Shown here: piece after piece, positions 46,599 to 55,361 of the stretch
How positions within the stretch are numbered: position 1 is the stretch's first letter
Layout of the letters: each line of letters starts with the position of its first letter
Assembly (NCBI GenBank): GCA_910575495.1
Contig: CAJTFS010000003.1
Location: 186,001-250,000 of the forward strand
DNA length: 64,000 nt
Direction of reading: 5' to 3'
DNA from: Bacteroidales bacterium
GTDB taxonomy: Bacteria; Bacteroidota; Bacteroidia; Bacteroidales; Rikenellaceae
Position numbers and translations under genes: made by a program
The notes under the pieces: generated by a model
The model's input: only the letters and a program-made list of their open reading frames with translations
Told to the model about the DNA's origin: nothing
The model's database searches: none

Positions 46599-48020
46599 TT
46601 ATTCCAGCCCGGCGATGACCCGTTCCAGCTCCTCGCGCGAGCAGATCGCTCCGTCGGGCAGCGCATCGGCGAAACTCCGCAACGCCTGCTCGGGCTGCAA
46701 CTCCACGCGCGTTTCGTCGGCCTGCGCAAGGTCGAGGCCCAGGGTTTCGGCAAAAAATTCGTAGACCGCACGTCGTTTCGAGGGGCCGTAGTCGTGGCGT
46801 TCGTCGGGCAGATGCACGTTGCGCACCTGCTCCTCCGCACCGTAGAAGCCCCATATCCGGCGCAGGAACGGATATTCCAGCTCCGGGTAGGTGGCCGTCC
46901 AGTCGCCGCCGTCGCTCACCGTCAGCACGGGGCGCGGGGCCATCGCCGCTGCCAGCAGTTCGGGCGTACAGCTTCCCCCGCCCGCCAGCGTCACCGGCCG
47001 GCCGCTCTCGCAGGGGCACCCGCCGTCGAAGTGCGAAACCAGGTGCACCACGGGCGCCAGCACAGCAAAACGATCGTCGGAAAGCGCCAGCAGCAGCGCA
47101 TGCGTCGCACCGCCCGAACCGCCCGTCGCAGCCATGCGCTTGCGGTCGATGTCGCGCCGCGAAGCGAGCACCCAGTCGGTCACCGCCTTCGACCACAGCG
47201 CCTGCACCTGCATGGAATAGGGAGCCGTATGGACTTCGCGCCCCGTCTGGCGCTCCGAATCGCCCCAGCCGAAGATGTCCATGTCGACCGCCACGGCACC
47301 CATGCGGGCGAAGGTAGCCATGCGCAGCTGCTGGTCGGGACGGCAGCGGCCGCCCTCCCAATGGCCCGCCGGCGAAACGATGAGCGGATGGCGCCCGCGG
47401 CGCACAGGGGCGTAGATCGTGCCGCAGACATAGAGCCCCGGCAGCGTTTCGAGGGCATAGTTCTGGGTCGTATAGCCGTCGTGGGCCACCTTGCGGCCCA
47501 GCCGCACCAGAGGGCGGGCCACCAGCCCGCGCATGAACGGTTCGAGCGCCAGCGCCTCGCGGGCCTCGGCCAACAAGACCTCCCGCCGCTGCTCCCACGC
47601 ATCGCGGTCGGCATATTGTGCCGAGAGCCAAGCCAGCAGCGCGGCGCCGTCGGCAGGCGTGCGGCGATAATATTCATAGGGCTGGACCGTGACGGTTTTT
47701 CCGCCGCTCCACACCAGGTCGAGCGGCCGCAACAGGTTGTCGAGGGTTTCGTCGAGCGAATAGGGCCGCAGCCGCGACTCGGCGAAAACGACGCGCACCG
47801 TGTCGGCGTCGAACCGTTTGCACCGGACCCGCACGCCGAACCGCTTCCCGACCCTTTCGAGCATCTCCGCCAGCGAACGCTCCTCCAACGATGCCTGCAC
47901 CAGCCGCACATCCGGGGCCGGCACGTTGCGCACCGGTTCCGGCTCCTGCGCACACGCAAGACACCAGACGCAGCACGACGCCGCAAAGGTCAGCAAAGAT
48001 TCAAGAAGCGTTGTTTTCAT
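46599..48020 (-). CDS. Secreted alpha/beta hydrolase (acetyl-esterase-like) with a short STN/secretin-like N-terminal domain
   Basis: Start set at 48020 (MKTTLLESLLTFAASCCVWCLA), which gives a signal peptide; the longer open frame upstream is GC bias. The 473-residue protein first has a domain of about 75 residues (LEERSLAEMLERVGKRFGVRVRCKRFDADTVRVVF), similar to the secretin/TonB short N-terminal (STN) fold. Then comes an alpha/beta hydrolase with nucleophile TGGSGGATHA and a late His in DERHDYGP. Relatives remove acetyl or methyl esters from xylan and pectin. As first gene of the operon it fits pectin de-esterification; substrate unproven. Confidence 0.75.
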   Translation of the reverse strand: MKTTLLESLLTFAASCCVWCLACAQEPEPVRNVPAPDVRLVQASLEERSLAEMLERVGKRFGVRVRCKRFDADTVRVVFAESRLRPYSLDETLDNLLRPLDLVWSGGKTVTVQPYEYYRRTPADGAALLAWLSAQYADRDAWEQRREVLLAEAREALALEPFMRGLVARPLVRLGRKVAHDGYTTQNYALETLPGLYVCGTIYAPVRRGRHPLIVSPAGHWEGGRCRPDQQLRMATFARMGAVAVDMDIFGWGDSERQTGREVHTAPYSMQVQALWSKAVTDWVLASRRDIDRKRMAATGGSGGATHALLLALSDDRFAVLAPVVHLVSHFDGGCPCESGRPVTLAGGGSCTPELLAAAMAPRPVLTVSDGGDWTATYPELEYPFLRRIWGFYGAEEQVRNVHLPDERHDYGPSKRRAVYEFFAETLGLDLAQADETRVELQPEQALRSFADALPDGAICSREELERVIAGLE

Positions 48021-48043
48021 CGTTAAACGGTTTTCGGATACTA

Positions 48044-48051
48044 CAAATATA
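48044..48051 (-). promoter_or_regulatory. Main promoter of the pectin operon
   Basis: Minus strand TATATTTG, a perfect TAnnTTTG box, 24 bases before the first gene. About 45 bases further upstream (48094-48107) is the palindrome CGACAATTTTGTCG, a possible HTCS binding site. Confidence 0.6.
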
Positions 48052-48245
48052 GACATTTCGGACAACATACCACAACTTCCCGCTCTCCGGAAGCGACAAT
48101 TTTGTCGTCCGTCCGCACCGCAAGGCGGGCCGGAACCCCGAGCCCGGGCATCCGCAGGCGGAAATGCGGCCCGCCCGCAACTCCGTCCGCACACCTGCCG
48201 CCGGCACCAAGAAACGGGAGGTTGCCGAAATTTTGGCGTCATTTC

Positions 48246-48276
48246 TTTGGCGTTTGGCAAAAAGATGCTATATTTG
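48246..48276 (+). promoter_or_regulatory. Promoter of tRNA-Ser
   Basis: TTTG (48246-48249), 19 bases, TATATTTG (48269-48276), about 39 bases before the mature tRNA. Confidence 0.75.
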
Positions 48277-48314
48277 CACACCTTTTCACGCGCCGCGGCG
48301 CTGCGAGGGTGACC

Positions 48315-48403
48315 GGAGAGATGGGTGAGTGGCTGAAACCACCGGTTTGCTAAACCGACGTACGGAGTAATCCGTACCACGAGTTCGAATCTCGTTCTCT
48401 CCG
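48315..48403 (+). tRNA. tRNA-Ser (anticodon GCU)
   Basis: 89 nt with acceptor stem GGAGAGA / TCTCTCC and discriminator G. The anticodon loop TTGCTAA lies in GGTTTGCTAAACC. It has the long variable arm typical of tRNA-Ser (TACGGAGTAATCCGTA) and T-loop GTTCGAATC. CCA is not encoded. The GCU anticodon reads AGC/AGU codons. Confidence 0.97.
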
Positions 48404-48419
48404 CAAAGAAAATCGGGTG

Positions 48420-48564
48420 TCCTGTGAACGACTTCGGCTTCGGCCGAAGTTTTTTTATACGCAAGGCCTCCATCGGATTCGTCCGGATGGAGGTTCTGCG
48501 TATAAAAGGAGCGCTCTGCAAGCGTGTCCGTTCACAGGAAACCGGCATCCTTTGCACGGATGCC
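48420..48564 (+). other. Dense cluster of nested hairpins downstream of tRNA-Ser
   Basis: An outer stem TCCTGTGAACG (48420-48430) / CGTTCACAGGA (48529-48539) encloses two hairpins. One is ACTTCGGC-TTCG-GCCGAAGT (48431-48450) followed by seven T, which is a terminator. The other is a long stem TATACGCA...CCTCCATC / GATGGAGG...TGCGTATA (48456-48504) with another TTCG loop. A further hairpin GGCATCC / GGATGCC follows at 48544-48564. No protein is encoded. The rest of the 48404-48924 gap is AT-rich with no other signal. Confidence 0.65.
48431..48457 (+). terminator. Terminator of tRNA-Ser
   Basis: 8-bp stem ACTTCGGC / GCCGAAGT with TTCG tetraloop and a T-run, 28 bases after the tRNA. Confidence 0.85.
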
Positions 48565-48924
48565 TGCGGCAGCAAAGAGAAAGGCCGAGCTCAGCAAGGT
48601 CAATTGCACAATCCGCCATCCTCTCTCTGCCGTTTTTTTTGCCGTCGCCGTTTCGCGAAAGATTGTACAATAAATTATTGCAATAAAAACGATCCAAAAG
48701 ACCGACCCGAAATAAAACGAACCATCCTTTTCGCACGGTGACAACAAGAAGCAGGGCAACAACCCGCATCCGAATTCGAAACTAAAATAAACAGAATATA
48801 ATAACTTATTATTATTTTAAATAATTTATTGCTATCTTCGTAGCCTCGAATTAAAAAGATCAAAAACCCAGTGGATGCCGAAAAACTTATAGAGTAGGCA
48901 ATAATCAAAAACCAGCAATCGTTT

Positions 48925-49923
48925 ATGAAACTGACGAAAATCTTGATGTCGATAGCCGTCATCGCTATCGCCTGTTCCTGCAAAAAAGAAAAAATGGCAG
49001 CCGAAACAGAATCTATCCCGCAAACTCACGAACCGATCACCCGCTCGGTGACCGATGCCATGCTGTCGTTCGGCTCCGAAGAGGAGATGTTCGACCGAAT
49101 CCAACAGCTTAAAAACATGGACGAAGCGGAAATGGCAGCATGGTACGAAAGTCAGTGCCCGGATTTTCTGTCGCAGTACGATTTCATGTGGCAGATCGTC
49201 GAAGAACTCGACAATGCCGCTTCAATGGACGAAGTTCGCGCAATTCAGGCCGGCTGCCAAGGCAAAATGCTCTTCAACACCAATCCCGAAGATGAAGACA
49301 TCTCTCCCTATATTCCGTCAAGCCATCGCGGAACGGAATTCGTCTGCAACTCCGAAGGCAATGTACTGATAGGCGGAGAAGTGTGCAACTACAATGATCT
49401 AACGTACTACGAACAAACTTCGGATTATAGATCCACTCATCCCCAAATTCAGACGCGAGCAGCCAACAAACAATGGCTTGCGGGAAGAAAAGCCGAAACC
49501 AAGGACCGCAAATTCTGGGTAGAGGCCTATCTGAACACAATAACAGAAGGTGTCGAGCTCAAACTTGCAGCTCATAAAAAAGGAATGTTCGGTTGGAATC
49601 AATACAAAACTGCTTACAGCATCCGAATGGAACAATTCACAAATTGGCAGGAGATCGGAGTTTTTGCCGCTGATATTTTATCCGTAAGCCCCAATTATTA
49701 TGTCACTCGCGATATGAAGTCCAGCCAATATTTTCCTTTCGCTCGCGGACGCCAGGCCGGCCAACCCTATGCATCGTTCTTCATTACAGCCTATTCACGA
49801 GGAGTCAAAGAAGCAAACGCCCTTTCATTCGGCGTAGCCTGTTCACCGACAGTCATTGAAGGTGCACAAAGCTTCGTAGACGGATATTACGACTTGAACC
49901 AACCGATTTGGCTGTGGCATTAA
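48925..49923 (+). CDS. Lipoprotein of unknown function
   Basis: The 332-residue protein has a lipoprotein signal (LMSIAVIAIACSCKK). An acidic helical N-terminal third (LSFGSEEEMFDRIQQLKNMDEAEMAAWYES) is followed by a beta-rich, Tyr/Trp-containing C-terminal half. I do not recognise a family. Lower GC than the neighbours. TATCTTCG at 48833-48840 is a weak promoter candidate. It probably belongs with the following lipoprotein and the DUF4249/TonB receptor pair as a surface cluster. Confidence 0.65.
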   Translation: MKLTKILMSIAVIAIACSCKKEKMAAETESIPQTHEPITRSVTDAMLSFGSEEEMFDRIQQLKNMDEAEMAAWYESQCPDFLSQYDFMWQIVEELDNAASMDEVRAIQAGCQGKMLFNTNPEDEDISPYIPSSHRGTEFVCNSEGNVLIGGEVCNYNDLTYYEQTSDYRSTHPQIQTRAANKQWLAGRKAETKDRKFWVEAYLNTITEGVELKLAAHKKGMFGWNQYKTAYSIRMEQFTNWQEIGVFAADILSVSPNYYVTRDMKSSQYFPFARGRQAGQPYASFFITAYSRGVKEANALSFGVACSPTVIEGAQSFVDGYYDLNQPIWLWH

Positions 49924-49953
49924 CGAATAACGTTAAGTTTAAACACATTAAAT

Positions 49954-50421
49954 ATGAAACGAAGCATCATTTTTCTGTCCCTTGTGTGGACGCTGACCGC
50001 ATGCGAAAGCGGAAACTGGTGGGGCGACGGCCCGGAACCGAACTACGGACTTTTCACATTCGAGCGTACCGAACAGACCGTGGAGGTGACCCCCGAAACG
50101 AAATCGTTCCGGCTTGAAGGCCGCTATCTGGAACCTGCGGACGAAAACCGCAGAGGATACATCCTGCTACAACTCGAAACCGAAGCAACCACGGCCGTGA
50201 AGGGGAAACATTTCCGTCATGAAGAAACGCTCCCGAGATTCTCGGAAACAGAAAACGGGAAGTACTCTACCGAAATCACGATCTATCCGGAAAACATAAC
50301 CGAAGAGGTGCGGATAAGTTACTATGTTCCGGGAAACATTGCTATCGCCCCGGAAGCGCATCCCGAACGGATCGGTCGAACGACGATCGTTCTGCGCCCG
50401 GCGGCGGCCGCTGCACAATAA
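49954..50421 (+). CDS. Small lipoprotein, possibly DUF4843-like
   Basis: The 155-residue protein has the signal SLVWTLTAC. A single beta-sandwich-like region has a pattern of strands (VEVTPETKSFRLEGRYLEP, TTAVKGKHFRHEETLP, STEITIYPENITEEVRISYYV). The TAVKGKHF phrase recalls the TAVEGVDY-type motif of DUF4843/Calx-beta-like lipoproteins that accompany SusD-like clusters. Weak family call. It lies 30 bases after the previous gene. Confidence 0.55.
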   Translation: MKRSIIFLSLVWTLTACESGNWWGDGPEPNYGLFTFERTEQTVEVTPETKSFRLEGRYLEPADENRRGYILLQLETEATTAVKGKHFRHEETLPRFSETENGKYSTEITIYPENITEEVRISYYVPGNIAIAPEAHPERIGRTTIVLRPAAAAAQ

Positions 50422-50449
50422 CACGGAAAAACCGCAGAAACTACACTAA

Positions 50450-50481
50450 GGCAAGTTCGGGAATCGCTTCCCGAACTTGCC
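50450..50481 (+). promoter_or_regulatory. Hairpin without T-run before the DUF4249 gene
   Basis: Perfect 14-bp stem GGCAAGTTCGGGAA / TTCCCGAACTTGCC, loop TCGC. With no T-run it is more likely an RNA-stability or processing element than a terminator. Confidence 0.5.
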
Positions 50482-50530
50482 GTGCTAAAGAGGGAAGCGA
50501 GTACAATAAATAATTGCATAACCCGAACAG

Positions 50531-51487
50531 ATGAAAAACCCGAAACTACGCATCCTGCTGCTGACCTTGGCGGCAGGAGTATTGGCGGCGGGCTGCGATG
50601 CGGACTACGACTTCGGAAAAACCGGCGCAACGTCGCAGGTGGCGGTCAACGCCCTGCTCTCGCCGCAGGAAGATTTCACGGTCAAGCTCAATTGGAGCTC
50701 CGCCTACGCTGGCGAAGACACACGATTCGCACCGGTGCACGAGGCCGAAATCCGGCTTCTGGAAGAAGGCGCCGAAGTTGTGCGCTGCGCCGCCTCGGCC
50801 GACGGCAAGACGGTCACGCAGTTCCGCGCCACGGCGGGCAAACGCTACCGGCTGGAAGTGACGGTGCCGGGCTACGGCACGCTGGCGGCCGAGACCGACG
50901 TGCCGGCGCTGCCTGCGGTGGAAATGGCTTTCCGCTACAACAAGAACGCCTACAAACACTATGAGATAAAGGCGCTGGAGTGCACTGCCGGCACGCAGGC
51001 CGTATGGCTCGATGCCATCGGGATATACCGCCGCCCGGTCTACGTATACGACGAATTCGGACACTGGACCGGCGAAATCATCGAAGACGCAGGCGAAGAG
51101 AGCGAAGAGAGGATTTACGGATTCTACACCACCTCGCCGTTCGTCGACCAGGTCAACGGCGCCAACGATGCCTACGAAGCGAGCGACAAGGAGGCGACCG
51201 TAGAATTCGAACAATTCCTGCGCCTGCCGCGCGAAGACTGCGCTCCGGCACTGCCGCTGCGCTTCTCGCTGTGGAGCAGCTGCCGACGCACCCGTTTCCG
51301 CATCGTGACTGCCTCGGCCGCCTACGACCGCTACATGCGCTCGCTCTACAAACAGCGCATCAACACCGAAGAATCGGCCGACAAGAACCCCTTCGCCGAA
51401 CAGGTCACGGTCTACACCAACATCGGCAACGGCCTGGGCATCTTCGCCGGCTGCAATACCCTCACCCTCGAAATCGCCGACCGATGA
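50531..51487 (+). CDS. DUF4249 family lipoprotein
   Basis: The 318-residue protein has lipobox LAAGC and an Ig-like N-terminal region (VAVNALLSPQEDFTVKLNWSSAY, then EIRLLEEGAEVV and RYRLEVTVPGYGTLAAETDVP). This matches DUF4249, a family found nearly always next to a small TonB-dependent receptor, as here; the stop overlaps the receptor start by four bases. It is presumed to be an outer-surface partner that helps the receptor capture its ligand. The ligand is unknown. Confidence 0.85.
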   Translation: MKNPKLRILLLTLAAGVLAAGCDADYDFGKTGATSQVAVNALLSPQEDFTVKLNWSSAYAGEDTRFAPVHEAEIRLLEEGAEVVRCAASADGKTVTQFRATAGKRYRLEVTVPGYGTLAAETDVPALPAVEMAFRYNKNAYKHYEIKALECTAGTQAVWLDAIGIYRRPVYVYDEFGHWTGEIIEDAGEESEERIYGFYTTSPFVDQVNGANDAYEASDKEATVEFEQFLRLPREDCAPALPLRFSLWSSCRRTRFRIVTASAAYDRYMRSLYKQRINTEESADKNPFAEQVTVYTNIGNGLGIFAGCNTLTLEIADR

Positions 51488-53478
51488 AATTCTCCGCATT
51501 ACTGCTGACCCTCACGCTGGCACTGCCGGCGCATGCCCAACAACCGGCCGACCCGGTGGCACGCACTCAAAGCATCGATTCGGTGGTCGTCACGGCCCGC
51601 AAGCCGCTGCTGGTCTACAAACAGACGGGCAACGTGGCCGTCGACGTCGAACACCTCAAATTCGCGCCTCTGTTCCTGGGCGAAAAGGACATCTTCAAGT
51701 TTCTGCAACTGCTGCCCGGTATCACCTCGGGCAAGGACGGCATGTCGGGCCTCGTGGTGCGCGGCGGCAGCAACGACCAGACGCAGATACTCTACGATGA
51801 TGTGCCGATCTACAACCAGACCCACGCCTTCGGCCTGCTGTCGATATTCAGCGGCGAGACGGTGCAGTCGGCCGAGGTCTTCAAGGGCTACATACCGCCT
51901 GCCTACGGCTCGCGCCTCTCGGCCCTGACTCAGATACGCACGCGCGACGGCGACCGCGAAGAGCATCGGCAGTCGCTCACGGTGGGAACCCTCTCGCTGG
52001 CGGGCACGGCGGACGGTCCGCTGGTGCGCGGCAAGGGCTCCTACCTGGTGTCGGCGCGCTACTTCTTTCCCGAAGCATTTCTGGCGGCCATCGGCAACGA
52101 CATCCGCTTCGGATTCTATGATGTCACGGGCAAACTTTCCTACGACATCCACCGCAACCACACGCTGTCGCTGGGTCTCTACTCGGGCGACGACCACGTG
52201 AGCAACAGCGACACCGACGCCTCCAACCGGCTGGGCTACGGCAACTCGACGGCCTCGCTGCGGCTGGCCTCGCGCTGGAGCGACCGGCTGCGCTCGACGG
52301 CCGTCGTCTACTACACCTACCTGCAAAACCGGCTGGTGGCCGACTACCGCGACAAGGAGGAACACAGCCACGGCAAGACCACCTTCACGACGCACGAAGC
52401 GGGCGCACGGCTGACGTTCGACCACCGGCTCTCCGACGGCTGGACGCTCGACTACGGCGCCAACGTCTCGTGGCAGAACTTCCTGCCCATGCGCACCGTG
52501 GCCAAGGTCAACGGCGTGCAGACCCGCCGCAGCTACCCCTCGCAGGAGCTGCTGACCGGAGCCCTGCACCTCAACAACCGCCTGCAATGGGGCGCGTGGC
52601 GGGCCGACATCGGGGTGCGGGGCGCGCTCTACGATGCGGGCGGCCGCACGGCCTGGGCCGTGGAGCCGCGGGGACAGATAGCCTATGACTTCGGCCGCGA
52701 CAACTCGGTGTGGCTCTCGGGAACGATGAACTCGCAGCCGCTGGTGCAGTTCAACCGCTACTACTACTCGATGCCCATCGACTTCTGGACCCCGTTCCGC
52801 GACGGCAGGCTGCAACACGCCTGGCAGGTGTCGCTGGGCGGCCGCGCCCGCATCGGCAAGAGTCTGACGCTCTCGGCCGAAGGCTATGTCAAGCGCATGC
52901 GCAACCTGCCGATGATCTACGACAGCGACGACTTCCTGCTGGGGCACGGCGGATTCGTTTACGGCACGGGACGCGTGGCGGGCGCCGAAGCCATGGTGCA
53001 GTGGCAGACCGAGCGGCTCAGCCTGACAGCCTCCTACACCTATACGCACTCGCAGCGCCGCTCGGAGGGCGTGAGCTATCCGTTCGATTACGACATCCCC
53101 CACAACCTCTCGGCCTTTGCGAGCTACCATGTGCTCGACCGCCCGGGGCGCCGCCACACGCTGTCGCTCAACGTGGCCTGGCACACGGGAATCCCGATCC
53201 GCCTGACCGACGGAGCCTATCCCGACATCACGGGCGACCCCATAGCAGGCATCACGACCTACCCGACGACGCGCATGCGCAACTACTTCCGCGCCGACAT
53301 CAGCTACAATATGGAGCGCCGCAAGCGAAACGGTGTGCGCAACTGGCAGTTTTCGATCATCAACGCCACGTGGCACAACAACCCGGTGAATATCTATCCC
53401 TACCGCGGCCGCTACAAAGCCACCGTGCTGGTGCCCATCATGCCCTCCGTATCCTACACCCGAACGTTCGGGAAATAG
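51484..53478 (+). CDS. TonB-dependent outer membrane receptor
   Basis: Start at 51484 (MKFSALLLTLTLALPAHAQ), in ATGA overlap with DUF4249. The 664-residue protein has a plug domain (VVVTARKPLLVYKQ, then LLPGITSGKDGMSGLVVRGGSNDQTQILYDDVPIYN) and about 500 residues of beta-barrel ending SVSYTRTFGK with the expected terminal Phe region. It lacks the N-terminal carboxypeptidase-like domain common in SusC receptors, as is usual for DUF4249 partners. It imports a ligand using proton motive force relayed by TonB. Confidence 0.9.
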   Translation: MKFSALLLTLTLALPAHAQQPADPVARTQSIDSVVVTARKPLLVYKQTGNVAVDVEHLKFAPLFLGEKDIFKFLQLLPGITSGKDGMSGLVVRGGSNDQTQILYDDVPIYNQTHAFGLLSIFSGETVQSAEVFKGYIPPAYGSRLSALTQIRTRDGDREEHRQSLTVGTLSLAGTADGPLVRGKGSYLVSARYFFPEAFLAAIGNDIRFGFYDVTGKLSYDIHRNHTLSLGLYSGDDHVSNSDTDASNRLGYGNSTASLRLASRWSDRLRSTAVVYYTYLQNRLVADYRDKEEHSHGKTTFTTHEAGARLTFDHRLSDGWTLDYGANVSWQNFLPMRTVAKVNGVQTRRSYPSQELLTGALHLNNRLQWGAWRADIGVRGALYDAGGRTAWAVEPRGQIAYDFGRDNSVWLSGTMNSQPLVQFNRYYYSMPIDFWTPFRDGRLQHAWQVSLGGRARIGKSLTLSAEGYVKRMRNLPMIYDSDDFLLGHGGFVYGTGRVAGAEAMVQWQTERLSLTASYTYTHSQRRSEGVSYPFDYDIPHNLSAFASYHVLDRPGRRHTLSLNVAWHTGIPIRLTDGAYPDITGDPIAGITTYPTTRMRNYFRADISYNMERRKRNGVRNWQFSIINATWHNNPVNIYPYRGRYKATVLVPIMPSVSYTRTFGK

Positions 53479-53850
53479 GCGCCGCAAGCCCAATCAAGCT
53501 CAACCGTCTGTCCATGCGCTGTCTGCCCTCCGGCAGGCGGCGCATACATTTACACCCGCCGCAGAACATCAAGAAAACACACGGCAAAACATCGTGAAAA
53601 CGGGGACCGCAATGCTGACAACGCCTGCCGGCGACCGGGAAACCCCACCGGCAGCACTCCGCCCGAAAGCATTCATTTACTCATTCCGAAAGCCGCAGAA
53701 GATCTTCGGCAGTCTTTTTGTCGCTGCGGCCAACCCGGAAAGAAGCCGGGAAGCCGAGCCGCCGGAAACCGGCTTGTCGATTTCGGACGATTGTTGGTTG
53801 ATTGCGGACAAATTGTAACCGCAAAGAGTTGTTGTTCTGATAAACTTTCC
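53479..53850. other. Spacer before the V-ATPase operon, no gene supported
   Basis: No reading frame resembles a protein family. GC drops toward 53820, where the operon promoter begins. Confidence 0.5.
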
Positions 53851-53858
53851 TATATTTG
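53851..53858 (+). promoter_or_regulatory. Promoter -7 box TATATTTG of the V-ATPase operon
   Basis: A perfect TAnnTTTG box 44 bases before the first gene, with TTGTTG about 20 bases upstream in place of TTTG. Confidence 0.65.
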
Positions 53859-53901
53859 TGGGGTTGAAACGCAAAACGAAAATCAAATCAGATAAAACGC
53901 T

Positions 53902-54516
53902 ATGGAAAACAAACTTCAAGAGTTGACCCGCAAACTCTACGACGAGGGGCTGGAGAAAGGGCGCGCCGAAGCCGAACGGCTGGTCGCCGACGCCAAGACC
54001 CGTGCCGCCAAGATCGAGGCCGACGCCCGGGCGCAGGCCGAGAACGTGCTTCGCCAGGCGCAGGCCAAGGCCGAGGATGTGGAGAAGAACACCTTGACCG
54101 AAATCGCCCTGGCCGGCAAACAGGCCGTGGCACGCATCAAGTCGGAGATCGCCGGGATGATCGTGGCCAAGTCCATCGACGCTGGCGTGAAGGAAGCGGC
54201 TATCGACCCGGCCTTCATCAAGGAGATGCTGCTGGCCGTGGCCAAGAATTGGAACGGAGCCGACGCCGGCAAGGTCGAACTGCAGGCCCTGCTGCCGGAA
54301 AGCGAACGCGCGAAACTCGACGAAGCCTTCGGAAAGGTCGCCAAGGAACTGCTTGCGGCCGGCATCGAGGTGGGTTATTCCAAAGAAGTGCGCACCGGAT
54401 TCAAGGTGGGCGCCAAGGACGGCGGCTACTACATCTCGTTCTCCGACGCCGACATCGAGGCGCTGCTGGGCGAGTACCTGCGCGAGAAGGTTTCCCGGAT
54501 GCTGTTCAAGGCGTAG
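53902..54516 (+). CDS. atpE: V-type ATPase subunit E (peripheral stalk)
   Basis: The 204-residue protein has a long N-terminal Ala/Lys/Glu coiled coil (AERLVADAKTRAAKIEADARAQAENVL). A C-terminal globular half shows TGFKVGAKDGGYYISFSDADIEALLGEYLREKVSRML, the pattern of subunit E in bacterial V/A-type ATPases. E forms the outer stalk that holds the A3B3 head. No separate G/H subunit is visible, so E may act with a partner encoded elsewhere. First gene of a seven-gene operon. Confidence 0.88.
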   Translation: MENKLQELTRKLYDEGLEKGRAEAERLVADAKTRAAKIEADARAQAENVLRQAQAKAEDVEKNTLTEIALAGKQAVARIKSEIAGMIVAKSIDAGVKEAAIDPAFIKEMLLAVAKNWNGADAGKVELQALLPESERAKLDEAFGKVAKELLAAGIEVGYSKEVRTGFKVGAKDGGYYISFSDADIEALLGEYLREKVSRMLFKA

Positions 54517-54521
54517 GCACC

Positions 54522-55361
54522 ATGTTCGCAACCAATTATTATACGCTCGTCGCCGGACTTCGCGAGTATGCGCTCGACGCCGACACCAAGGGGTTCGACG
54601 CGCAGGCCATCGTCGGGGAGATCCTCGAAGCCCTCACGGACCGCGATGCCCGGCAGGTGCGGCTGCTCGATGCCTACTACGACTGCGAGAACCTGGCCGC
54701 CCTGCGTGCCGGGCGTTCGGCGTTCGTGCCGCTGGGCAACCTGACGCGCGAGGAGCTGGCCGAGGAACTCAAACGCCCCTCCCGCCTGCCCGAGGAGCTG
54801 GCCCGCGTGGTCCGCGCCTACAACGAGCCCGAGGGCGAAGACGCCGAGACGGTCGACACGACGCGCGCGTTCGAAAAGTCGCTTTTCGCGGCCTACTATG
54901 CTCTCTGCGAACGCAAGGGATGCCGCTTCCTGCGTGCCTGGGCCGTTTTCGACCGCAACCTGCGCAACCTCACCGCCGCACTGACGGCCCGCGCTCTGGG
55001 ACGTCCCGTCGAGGAGGCGACCGTGGGCGAAGGCGACGTGGTCGATCAGCTGCAGCGCAGCTCGGCCGCCGACTTCGGACTGCGCGGCGAACTGGGCTAC
55101 ATCGACGCTGTGATCGCCGCCGTGGGCGACGAAGCCAACCTTGTCGAGAAGGAGCGCCGGATCGACCTCATCCGCTGGAACGAGGCCCTCGAACTGGCCG
55201 CGTTCGACTACTTCGACATCAATGCCGTGCTCTCCTACCTGGTCCGGGTCAACATCGTGGCCCGCTGGACCCTGCTCGACCCAGCACGCGGCCGCGAAAT
55301 GTTCGCCCGCCTGCTGGCCGAACTGGACGGCAAGGAACGGATAGCCGAACAGGTCCGGTAA
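54522..55361 (+). CDS. DUF2764 protein, probable V-ATPase subunit C equivalent
   Basis: Start at 54522 (MFATNYYTLVAGLREY), five bases after subunit E; the frame is open further upstream by GC bias. The 279-residue helical protein begins with the YYTLVAGL phrase of DUF2764 and has a central FLRAWAVFDRNLRNLTAALTARALG stretch. DUF2764 occupies the place of subunit C in Bacteroidetes V-ATPase operons, between E and A. C links the rotor to the central stalk and membrane ring. The assignment to C rests on position and helical content rather than direct similarity. Confidence 0.7.
   Translation: MFATNYYTLVAGLREYALDADTKGFDAQAIVGEILEALTDRDARQVRLLDAYYDCENLAALRAGRSAFVPLGNLTREELAEELKRPSRLPEELARVVRAYNEPEGEDAETVDTTRAFEKSLFAAYYALCERKGCRFLRAWAVFDRNLRNLTAALTARALGRPVEEATVGEGDVVDQLQRSSAADFGLRGELGYIDAVIAAVGDEANLVEKERRIDLIRWNEALELAAFDYFDINAVLSYLVRVNIVARWTLLDPARGREMFARLLAELDGKERIAEQVR

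Noticed and set aside
53594-53818. Small 74-codon frame before the V-ATPase promoter
   Set aside because: No ribosome-binding or family signal; amino acid content looks random.
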